Shown: one piece after another, positions 38,816 to 44,818 of the stretch
Numbering within the stretch: the first letter of the stretch is position 1
Layout of the letters: each line of letters begins with the position of its first letter
Origin: a virus
Reading direction: 5' to 3' (one strand)
Length of the DNA: 44,818 nucleotides
IMG/VR virus record: IMGVR_UViG_3300030106_006452
Coordinates: 85,851 to 130,668 of that record
Made by a program: the position numbers and the translations under genes
Notes under the pieces: generated by a model
Databases searched by the model: none
What the model saw: the letters and a program-made list of their open reading frames with translations, nothing else
Told to the model about the DNA's origin: nothing

Positions 38816-40684
38816 TTAGTTTTCGTCACAGGCAGTTTCATCAAGGATGTCAAGAAGGTTGGAATACATTTGCACGGCCGTGGGGACTAAATCAAACTTT
38901 TTTGCTTTTGGAAGCGCATCGACAATATTGTCCCAATAAACATTTCCAAAGCCAGCACTGAAAACATAAAAGCTAAATCCAGGCGCTGCGTTCATTGAGT
39001 CTATGACATCACTTTGTGTTATCTTTGGAACCAAGTAGCTTTGAGGCTCTTCATCTGTAAAAAGTATTATTACTCTTTTTGTGTTTTGTCTCCATTCTAT
39101 ATCCCAGTTTTCTTTTTCGGGATCTGAAACATTAACACCACCCCAGCCATCAAACCAAGCAGCAGAGTTAATGTCAAACGTTCCAGGCCCTATTAAACTT
39201 TGCAAAGAAAGATAAATAGCATCTAAGCTTTGTTCGTCTGCGCCATCCATCTGTGTCGTGTCAATGTTTGAAAATGAAGTCATGAAATTTTCAAAGTCAG
39301 TTAAATTAATTTCTATTTTCAGCTTTTCAACGTTTTTTGTTAATCCGGCATCATATCCATCAACAGCAATTAATACTAGACCCCATTTTATAATCTCGGA
39401 ATCACTATAATGCACAGCAAACTGACTTAGCGCTGACAACACAGCGTTAATATCATTAAGCATAGACCCAGACATATCGACAATAAGAAGAATATCAGTG
39501 GGTTCAAGTTCTTTTTCTGTTACACCATCACAGTTTGTATCTTCGCCATTACAGATATCTTCGTCCATCGGAATAATTTCGTCCATACACAACTCAGCCA
39601 CGAATGTACCATTTTGAAAATCGCTGCCCCACACACCTTGATTACAATAAAAGTTTCCAGGTTTGCATATACCAACGCCTAGTGTCTCAGGTGGGCCACT
39701 GTAGCAGATAGAGAATAAATCTTCATCAACTAACTGATTACAGTTATCATCATGATTGTTACAATCTTCTGGCGCAACCGCTCCTAAATATGGATCACAT
39801 TTTTGATTTTCTGAAACTAGTTCAGGGAACCAATGACATGAGGCAAGACAGTCGCTCATTTTAAAGCTTGTGCAAGTTTGATCTTCGCACTCGCAAGTTT
39901 TATATCCCTCGCCGCACACCAAAGGTGTCTCTGTACATGGAGCTAATATTCCAACGTCTTTTTCAGTACAGAAACATTCTATATCTTCATCTATTAACCC
40001 ATCACAGTCATTATCAAGACCATCACATATCTCATCAAAAGGTTGCTTTGCTGTACACAGCCATTGTCCTTGTATACAATATTCCAAATCATCTTCACAA
40101 GCAGTTGAACATGCCTGGACAAGATCTTCATCTGTTAAACCATCACAATCATTATCTATATTATCGCAAACCTCTGCCGGTACAGGACCACACAAACCAC
40201 AATTATTTAATTGTCCTTCATCAATTTCACCATCGCAATCGTCGTCGATACCATTACAGACCTCTTCTGTGCAGTTAACAATACATTCAGTATACTGTAT
40301 TAAACCCTTAACACAAACTTTGTCTTGTATTCCTGGTTCGCCTTCTTCGTTTAAACATGGAGCATCTTTTTCAATTAAATACTGAGTTGGATTACATTCA
40401 AGCTGCTGTTCGCATTCGCCTTGAAAAACTATGGTATTCGGTTCTTCACATTTATTAACACAGATTTGTTTTCGCCAGACCTCACTTAAATCTTCACAAA
40501 AGTACCAGTCGCATTTTACACACGGATCTTGCCATATAGAATACGTGTCTTTTTCAGCTGTATCATCAATAACATCTTTAACATCGGGAACTGCAGGCAC
40601 AGGACTAGCAGCGACTGGTTCTTTTTTAACGGAACAGGAGGATAACAATATTGTACTAATAAGAAGAAACATCTTCATCTTCAT
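38816..40684 (-). CDS. MopE-motif and VWA-domain lipoprotein (622 aa)
   Basis: A signal sequence (KMFLLISTILLSS) ends at Cys17, a good lipobox (LSSC) with Ser at +2, which predicts an outer-membrane lipoprotein. Five copies of the 'C.g.DnDCDG..DEd' metal-binding motif follow, at about 141-157, 171-187, 218-234, 306-322 and 376-392, e.g. CDGLDNDCDGLIDED; these are typical of MopE-like proteins of myxobacteria and relatives and may bind Ca2+ or other metals. From about residue 396 a von Willebrand A domain follows: IVDMSGSM (MIDAS Asp403, Ser405, Ser407) and LFTDEE (Asp544). Many cysteines suggest disulfide-rich extracellular structure. Such proteins are usually bacterial; in a phage it implies alteration of the host surface. 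No clear Shine-Dalgarno precedes the ATG. Confidence 0.9.
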   Translation of the reverse strand: MKMKMFLLISTILLSSCSVKKEPVAASPVPAVPDVKDVIDDTAEKDTYSIWQDPCVKCDWYFCEDLSEVWRKQICVNKCEEPNTIVFQGECEQQLECNPTQYLIEKDAPCLNEEGEPGIQDKVCVKGLIQYTECIVNCTEEVCNGIDDDCDGEIDEGQLNNCGLCGPVPAEVCDNIDNDCDGLTDEDLVQACSTACEDDLEYCIQGQWLCTAKQPFDEICDGLDNDCDGLIDEDIECFCTEKDVGILAPCTETPLVCGEGYKTCECEDQTCTSFKMSDCLASCHWFPELVSENQKCDPYLGAVAPEDCNNHDDNCNQLVDEDLFSICYSGPPETLGVGICKPGNFYCNQGVWGSDFQNGTFVAELCMDEIIPMDEDICNGEDTNCDGVTEKELEPTDILLIVDMSGSMLNDINAVLSALSQFAVHYSDSEIIKWGLVLIAVDGYDAGLTKNVEKLKIEINLTDFENFMTSFSNIDTTQMDGADEQSLDAIYLSLQSLIGPGTFDINSAAWFDGWGGVNVSDPEKENWDIEWRQNTKRVIILFTDEEPQSYLVPKITQSDVIDSMNAAPGFSFYVFSAGFGNVYWDNIVDALPKAKKFDLVPTAVQMYSNLLDILDETACDEN

Positions 40685-40707
40685 ATAATAAATATGTGTT
40701 TGAGGGG

Positions 40708-41067
40708 TTAAGTGTACTGTTTATCTTGTTTTTCTGGTAGTTTTGTGATGCGAGTTGATATAATACGGTCGCCGTCTGCGTCTTTCATTGTTGATATTTT
40801 CTCTGCGACCAGTTGTAAATATGTGAGCGCTTTTCCTGGTTCCACATAAAAACGAAGGTAAAGTTTCATTAATTTGTTGTTTTGAGGGTCACGCTGAATG
40901 CCACCTTCACCGGCACGAATAACAGTAACACCTTCGATACCACGAATAGCTTCAAAAACGCGACCATAAAGTTTAGTGGCTGACTCGGCCTTTACAAGAA
41001 GCTCCGCAGAATAAACAGATTTTTGTTCGGTGAGGAAATATTTAAAATTTTCAAAAAGATTTTTCAT
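40708..41067 (-). CDS. Candidate internal head protein with prohead-protease-type leader (119 aa)
   Basis: The N-terminus MKNLFENFKYFLTEQKSVYS is like the capsid-targeting leader of T4 internal proteins (in T4 IPI, MKTYQEFIAEARVG), where gp21 cuts after the I-A-E. Here L-T-E at residues 12-14 fits the (L/I)-x-E cleavage rule. The rest is an alpha/beta domain (AELLVKAESATKLYGRVFEA, LYLRFYVEPGKALTYLQLV), ferredoxin-like in pattern. It may also be an ordinary conserved phage protein. The gene overlaps nothing and begins 4 bases after the membrane protein gene. Internal proteins are packaged in the head and injected with the DNA; that role is inferred. Confidence 0.55.
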   Translation of the reverse strand: MKNLFENFKYFLTEQKSVYSAELLVKAESATKLYGRVFEAIRGIEGVTVIRAGEGGIQRDPQNNKLMKLYLRFYVEPGKALTYLQLVAEKISTMKDADGDRIISTRITKLPEKQDKQYT

Positions 41068-41070
41068 AGT

Positions 41071-41961
41071 TTATTTTGGCACCTGTTTTAATGTGTCTAT
41101 TGCGGCTTTAGTTTTGCTAAAAGTGCTAGAACCAAATTCACTTCGTGTTTTAATATACACCTCCTCGTAGACTGCTCGGGTTCTTTTCCCAAGGTCAATC
41201 ATTGTGTCAAGAAGGTCAAACGCGTCTTTTCTATCATCAAACTGTAAAGATTTGTCTTTTGCGGTTGCAAGTAGATCGTCAAATGCTGATGAACCAAATT
41301 CAGCAACTTGTTTGGATAGCCCCTCTAACTTCTCAACGGGGAAATCGCTAGGTGAGTCTTGAAGTTGTTGTAATTCTTTAAGAGCTTTAGCAAATAAATC
41401 AATATTTTTAGATGCTTTGGATGTTTTGTCGCTTACAAGGTCGTTTGTGACACCTTTGATAAAATTAAATTTAGCGGAGTCTATTGGTTTGCCACCCTGA
41501 GTTAATTTTGCCTGTGCGCTTGGAGAGTAAATAATCGCGGCGATTAAGTAGACTATGATAACTAGCAACGCCATCCCTACTATCTTACAAAATAAAGGTC
41601 TGTCAGAGCAAAAATCTGCAACCATATCATATAATTTTTTTGCGGCTCTGAGAGCAGCGAATGCAGCACTCTTTGCCATCTCAACAATTTGAATTGATTT
41701 TTTTAAAACAAAATCTGATACTTTTTCTGAAATACCTTTAAGAAAATCACCTACTTTTTGACCCGCAGCTTTTAAAGTGTCGAGCAACCCTTCTTCTAAT
41801 AATTCTTTTTGGATTTGATTAAACTCTCTGATGGCTTGTCTTTCCCATCTCTCATAAAGCTGAGTTTCATTTATTACTTTTCTATCATATTGTTCAAGCA
41901 TAAGTTGGAAGGGATTTTCGTTAAACTTTTTCCAATTTTCCATTATCAACTTTGTTTCCAT
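41071..41961 (-). CDS. Membrane-segment protein, possible head or injected protein (296 aa)
   Basis: The N-terminus (MENWKKFNENPFQLMLEQ from residue 7) resembles the leader of T4-type internal proteins, and several (L/I)-x-E sites follow (QLYE, ELLE). Residues about 60-115 are amphipathic helical (KAAGQKVGDFLKGISEKVSD) and about 125-148 form a hydrophobic membrane segment (KIVGMALLVIIVYLIAAIIY). The C-terminus is a helical bundle. This could be a pore-like or injected protein, or a membrane component. The ATG at 41961 has GGGAG 10 bases upstream. No family is recognised. Confidence 0.58.
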   Translation of the reverse strand: METKLIMENWKKFNENPFQLMLEQYDRKVINETQLYERWERQAIREFNQIQKELLEEGLLDTLKAAGQKVGDFLKGISEKVSDFVLKKSIQIVEMAKSAAFAALRAAKKLYDMVADFCSDRPLFCKIVGMALLVIIVYLIAAIIYSPSAQAKLTQGGKPIDSAKFNFIKGVTNDLVSDKTSKASKNIDLFAKALKELQQLQDSPSDFPVEKLEGLSKQVAEFGSSAFDDLLATAKDKSLQFDDRKDAFDLLDTMIDLGKRTRAVYEEVYIKTRSEFGSSTFSKTKAAIDTLKQVPK

Positions 41962-41990
41962 TAAAAAATTTCTCCCATAATGTTTTTCAT

Positions 41991-42749
41991 TTATTTTATC
42001 AAAGCCTTGGTCAACATTCTGTTGTAGTAATTATCGTGTTCAAAACTAATTTGTATATTATTTTTTATAATATTTTGTGATAAATATTTTGCTGCAGCAT
42101 TAAATGTTATTCTCGCTTCACTTAGTCCACGCGTGCCAGCAGGGTCATGCCAACGACCAACTTGTAAATCACCAAAGCCTACAATGTGCAAATTTTTTAA
42201 ATTTTCAAATACGTTTATAATCAATGGCATTGCGAAACAAGAGAACTTATCATTATTCCTACCCGTCTTTTTCGACCAGCCCAAGATTACTATATCATCT
42301 TTAAAGTCAATTTTTTGCTCTACTTTTATTTCATCAATATTAATTTTTTTTGAATCAAACCAAAAAATTTCATTGTAATTGTTAATAAATTCCAATTTTT
42401 CAAATTTTTTAAATCTATGGCCACCTTGATATCTCCTGGCGCCATTACAAGTGGCCCAAGTGTAAAATTTTTTTAAATTGTCTTTATAATCATTTAGCGC
42501 GAATAAGGTGGTTTTTTGTTTAAATTGTTCAGAGTATGCATCTTCACTTTTACACCAAGATAAAGGATCTATAAAAATATGAAAGTCTGGAACTATATTA
42601 ATAGTTTTTAGATATTTTATAGATTCTCCATATGAAAAAATAAAACCGCCACCATTAATGTAATCCAGAATTTTTTGTTTTGATAATTCTTTGATTTTTG
42701 TTGAAGGACCAATTAAAAGTATTTTTTCTACATTTTCTATTTTTGTCAC
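41991..42749 (-). CDS. DUF115/GT42-like putative glycosyltransferase, copy 3 (252 aa)
   Basis: The pattern EKILLIGPSTKIKEL near the N-terminus (a Rossmann-type strand with GPS), a PDFHIFIDP segment, FALNDYKDN, and NLHIVGFGDLQVGRW near the end parallel the two cassette proteins at 12777-13646 and 24124-24981. The three share an outline rather than high identity. It is placed among head-type genes, outside the sugar cassette. It begins with GTG at 42749, with CGGGAG 8 bases upstream. A transferase acting on a surface sugar or virion glycan is possible. Confidence 0.5.
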   Translation of the reverse strand: MTKIENVEKILLIGPSTKIKELSKQKILDYINGGGFIFSYGESIKYLKTINIVPDFHIFIDPLSWCKSEDAYSEQFKQKTTLFALNDYKDNLKKFYTWATCNGARRYQGGHRFKKFEKLEFINNYNEIFWFDSKKINIDEIKVEQKIDFKDDIVILGWSKKTGRNNDKFSCFAMPLIINVFENLKNLHIVGFGDLQVGRWHDPAGTRGLSEARITFNAAAKYLSQNIIKNNIQISFEHDNYYNRMLTKALIK

Positions 42750-42781
42750 GATTTACTCCCGGTTGTCAAAAATAGATTATA

Positions 42782-42982
42782 CTATAAAACGTGCTCTAAT
42801 GTAAATTCTAAACACCAAAAAGCCTCGCCGTCTGCCCAGTAAACTAAAACGTCATATATCCTCTCGTCATCTCTATCATCATCACGCGCAAACTCTGGAA
42901 TTTCGTGAGTTTTAACGACAACACCTATACTATGTAATAAATCGAATCTTACAAGATCCCCAGGTTTAAAACTGCAGGACAT
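42782..42982 (-). CDS. Small conserved phage protein, SH3-like (66 aa)
   Basis: The opening FKPGDLVRFDLLHSIGVVVK followed by YDVLVYWADGEAFWCLE looks like a small SH3-like barrel, a pattern I recognise in T4-like phage small proteins ('kpGdlV.f....~G.vv'). No catalytic residues. It starts 4 bases from the neighbouring gene's stop with weak Shine-Dalgarno. Function unknown. Confidence 0.72.
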   Translation of the reverse strand: MSCSFKPGDLVRFDLLHSIGVVVKTHEIPEFARDDDRDDERIYDVLVYWADGEAFWCLEFTLEHVL

Positions 42983-42985
42983 GTT

Positions 42986-43846
42986 TTACTTTTCTTCGGC
43001 GGCTTCCTCCAGACTACCGCCAAAACCAGGTGGTGCCGACTTTGCTCTATCGTATGAGGGTTTAGTCATTCCTGGTGAAACATATTTATTACCGCCCTTT
43101 CCGATCAGGCGTATTTTCATTTTCCTATAGTTTTTCTTAACTGCTTTTTGAAATGGTTCGTTTTGTTCCTTTTGCATTCTTTTTGTTTTTCGTTTTGATG
43201 CTTCTTTTCTTTCAGTTGCGTAATCAAATGCTTTTTTAAGTCTTTTCTTAACTTTTGGATCTTTTGCATTTTGATATGCTGCTCTTACTCTTTGATGTAT
43301 GAGATTTATTATTTGTGATTGTCTTTTGTGAGACTTCGATTTAAAAGAAGACTTTGATAAAGTATCTTTGATATCTTGAACAGTGCTAAACTTGACACTT
43401 ACAGTATCTTTTGGATTCTCGTCTGTATAAAGCCTTCTACCAGAACCTTTTGGTTTTTTACCTGTTCCCTTTTTCGGGTCTTTGCCTTCTTTTAAGCCGC
43501 CACCAAGGTAGCTCAGAAAGTCATATTTTCCACCATAAATGTCTGAAAGTACGATGCGCCCAGGATCGGTCACTTCACCAGTATCAAAATTAATATAGCC
43601 ATCCTTGTTTAAAGAATACACTGCTTTGCTAATCTCTGGTGAATCCATATCAATTTTATCAAACTGTTTATCGAAAACGTTTTTCAAAACTGATAACTGG
43701 GCTGGGGTGAAGTCGCTTTCTTTATTAGGCTCAACTTCAAAATCAAAATCATCTTCGTCTTGCTGTTCTTGTAGACCGTGAGGTTCCATATAAGGATGGT
43801 CTTTGAGATACTTTGCCATTTTTGGTGATACTTTAAATCTAATCAT
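42986..43846 (-). CDS. Conserved basic phage protein, unknown (286 aa)
   Basis: The ATG at 43846 (MIRFKVSPKMAKYLKDHPYM) overlaps the upstream stop in an ATGA arrangement, so I reject a longer frame to 43930. Two parts: an acidic alpha/beta N-domain (EDDFDFEVEPNKESDFTPAQ, then VYSLNKDGYINFDTGEVTD), and a basic helical C-half with RLYTDENPKDTVSVKFSTVQ followed by SFKSKSHKRQSQIINLIHQR and KYVSPGMTKPSYDRA. I recall the DENPKDTV...HKRQSQIINLIHQR arrangement from conserved proteins of marine T4-like phages; function unknown. The C-terminus ends in SLEEAAEEK. Confidence 0.72.
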   Translation of the reverse strand: MIRFKVSPKMAKYLKDHPYMEPHGLQEQQDEDDFDFEVEPNKESDFTPAQLSVLKNVFDKQFDKIDMDSPEISKAVYSLNKDGYINFDTGEVTDPGRIVLSDIYGGKYDFLSYLGGGLKEGKDPKKGTGKKPKGSGRRLYTDENPKDTVSVKFSTVQDIKDTLSKSSFKSKSHKRQSQIINLIHQRVRAAYQNAKDPKVKKRLKKAFDYATERKEASKRKTKRMQKEQNEPFQKAVKKNYRKMKIRLIGKGGNKYVSPGMTKPSYDRAKSAPPGFGGSLEEAAEEK

Positions 43847-44250
43847 TTGCTTTGCCACTCGTAAGACACTTTGTCCTCTGTAATAGGTCCACCCGCTGCC
43901 CAAGTATAACAAGTTCTTGCGGAGTGGCATTTAAAAGAATGCATATGACAATATCCTAGTCGACCTTCTTCATCGCTTACAGGCCCAGGCATACATTTGT
44001 CCATTCGTGGAGAAATATCAAAAGCAGCACAATTTGCACACTTTGATTTCTTTGTAACATCGGGAGTTGTGTTCCAGTGCTCCGCTAATCTTACATAATA
44101 CTCTTCATCAGCCAGATTTAGCGGACCATACTGAATATAATCTGCTTTTATGGCTTTATCGCGCATATTTGTGTTATATTTTAGGTCTTGAGTGGCGCGT
44201 GGACATGACATTTTCTTTTCTGAACCAACAATCCTGATTCTGAATCTCAT
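43843..44250 (-). CDS. Cysteine-rich protein with HiPIP-like spacing (135 aa)
   Basis: A C-terminal half carries KCANCAAFDISPRMDKC, LGYCHMHSFKCHSARTCYTW and GGP: six cysteines arranged CxxC, C, C, C, C followed by W. This resembles small Fe-S or zinc proteins and a pattern seen in marine T4-like phage proteins ('C.nC.aF......c......GyC....fkC.a.RtC..W..GGP'). The ATG at 44250 overlaps the previous gene's TGA in an ATGA arrangement; a later ATG at 44211 (MSCPRATQDLKYN) is also possible. Function unknown; electron transfer or metal-dependent folding are guesses. Confidence 0.72.
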   Translation of the reverse strand: MRFRIRIVGSEKKMSCPRATQDLKYNTNMRDKAIKADYIQYGPLNLADEEYYVRLAEHWNTTPDVTKKSKCANCAAFDISPRMDKCMPGPVSDEEGRLGYCHMHSFKCHSARTCYTWAAGGPITEDKVSYEWQSK

Positions 44251-44522
44251 TTTTTTAAAATCTCCACAATTAACTTATCCTTACCCATAAGTAGTCTATG
44301 CCAAGTATAAGCGGGTATAAAATGTGTCTGACCAGCCTCTAATTTGACTGGAACTTGATTTTCTAGCTGTAAATGCCAATCTTTTGACTGTTCTACGTAA
44401 ACTTCGCGATCTTCGCGGTCTTTATGCCAAACTAACTCGCTATTCATCGTATTATGCGCGTCAAATATGCGAATAACCTTGTTTTCTGTTAATTTTACCT
44501 CTTCAAATGGAAATTCACGCAC
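44247..44522 (-). CDS. Small cupin-like or beta-barrel protein, unknown (91 aa)
   Basis: The sequence alternates beta strands (KVIRIFDAHNTMNSELVWHK, then WHLQLENQVPVKLEAGQTHF) with a GQTHFIPAYTWHRLL turn as in cupin-like folds, though the typical metal-binding H-x-H-E set is incomplete (WHK, HF, WH). The ATG at 44522 overlaps the stop of the upstream gene at the same base, and the TGA overlaps the following ATG. Function unknown. Confidence 0.68.
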   Translation of the reverse strand: MREFPFEEVKLTENKVIRIFDAHNTMNSELVWHKDREDREVYVEQSKDWHLQLENQVPVKLEAGQTHFIPAYTWHRLLMGKDKLIVEILKK

Positions 44523-44818
44523 TACCAGAACCTACCGGGGACATTTTTACCAAAATACTTGTGTGCTCGGCAAGCCCAGTACCCTGGCTTGGTTTTATCG
44601 TTCTTTTCAGCGCATCTATGGCGTTTTGCAAAAGATGCACGGGCTTTTGGGTCGTTCCAGTTGCCACTTAGACCACCTTTTGAGTCTCCAAAGGTTACTT
44701 TTTTAATTTTTCCGGTTTTTTTGTTCCTTACGAACACTTTGTACTTCTTTCCACCGCCTGTATTACGAGTTGGCTTGTTAAGAGGCGGATTTTTCTTCTT
44801 TTTTGCCCTTTTTTTCTT
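44522..44818 (-). CDS. DUF5872-like conserved phage protein (partial, N-terminus outside window)
   Basis: The open frame runs past the window edge: reading the minus strand inward from 44818 gives a basic stretch KKKRAKKKKNPPLNKPTRNT then GGGKKYKVFVRNKKTGKIKK, FGDSKGGLSGNWNDPKARASF and RHRCAEKNDKTKPGYWACRA. The 'KP.R..gG.KKy.V.v....G.v.kv.FGD..~~~...~pa.r..f..RH.C......k..yWac..' pattern is one I associate with DUF5872-like proteins widespread in marine T4-like phages. No start codon is forced within the window; the GTG at 44737 inside the frame is not the start. The function is unknown; the Cys-W motif suggests a zinc-binding element. Confidence 0.72.
   Translation of the reverse strand, partial: KKKRAKKKKNPPLNKPTRNTGGGKKYKVFVRNKKTGKIKKVTFGDSKGGLSGNWNDPKARASFAKRHRCAEKNDKTKPGYWACRAHKYFGKNVPGRFW

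Noticed and set aside
43847-43930. Longer N-terminus for the gene starting at 43846
   Set aside because: The extra residues look like reading of the neighbouring gene, and the ATG at 43846 sits in an ATGA overlap with the upstream stop, a typical coupled start.
1-44818. Prophage or attachment sites
   Set aside because: No integrase, tRNA gene, direct repeat pair or host core gene was seen, and the T4-like gene content suggests a lytic phage.

Overview
The window reads as part of the genome of a large, AT-rich, T4-like myovirus that infects a Gram-negative host. Almost every gene lies on the minus strand, is tightly packed and often overlaps its neighbour. T4-like markers are a gp6-type baseplate wedge protein (partial, left edge), a gp25 baseplate wedge protein, a gp55-type late sigma factor, a PIN-PhoH ATPase, a Cas4/RecB-like nuclease, and several small proteins of the kind found in marine T4-like phages. 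There are no tRNAs, rRNAs, integrase, IS elements or CRISPR arrays. No gap exceeds 300 bases; the largest is 182 bases.

Layout: (1) 1-11032, tail and baseplate: gp6, gp25, a 1972-residue probable structural protein, a spike or baseplate-like protein, and a 964-residue protein joining a structural N-terminus, an esterase-like alpha/beta hydrolase and a MepA-like murein endopeptidase. (2) 10736-12474, small genes and the late sigma factor. (3) 12471-28342, a cassette of about 16 kb for cell-surface sugars: two NeuB-type synthases, two NeuA-type CMP-sugar synthetases, a NeuD/PglD-like acyltransferase, a PseB/CapD-like dehydratase, a DegT aminotransferase, WbqC-like and beta-propeller proteins, two probable non-haem iron oxygenases, a metallo-beta-lactamase-fold protein, two DUF115/GT42-like proteins and three GT-B glycosyltransferases. 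(4) 28350-31842, nuclease, zincin-like protein, PhoH and small proteins. (5) 31843-32780, the only plus-strand gene, a serine-protease-like exported protein with its own late-promoter-like sequence, resembling a moron. (6) 32777-44818, small genes, a Fis-like HTH protein, a ligase-like/NMNAT-like fusion, a second zincin, a short PurA/PurZ-family enzyme, a MopE-motif plus VWA lipoprotein, candidate internal head proteins, a third DUF115-like protein and conserved small proteins.

How they may work together: the tail genes give penetration of a Gram-negative envelope. The late sigma factor should drive late transcription. The glycan cassette could remodel host surface sugars, or decorate virions, with CMP-nonulosonic-acid sugars; early pathway steps (NeuC, PseG, PseH types) are not seen here and would have to come from the host or the rest of the phage. 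The two predicted surface lipoproteins suggest further host-surface change. MopE-like metal-binding repeats are best known from myxobacteria and other former Deltaproteobacteria, which weakly suggests such a host. All functional calls come from reading motifs by eye; no database search was run.
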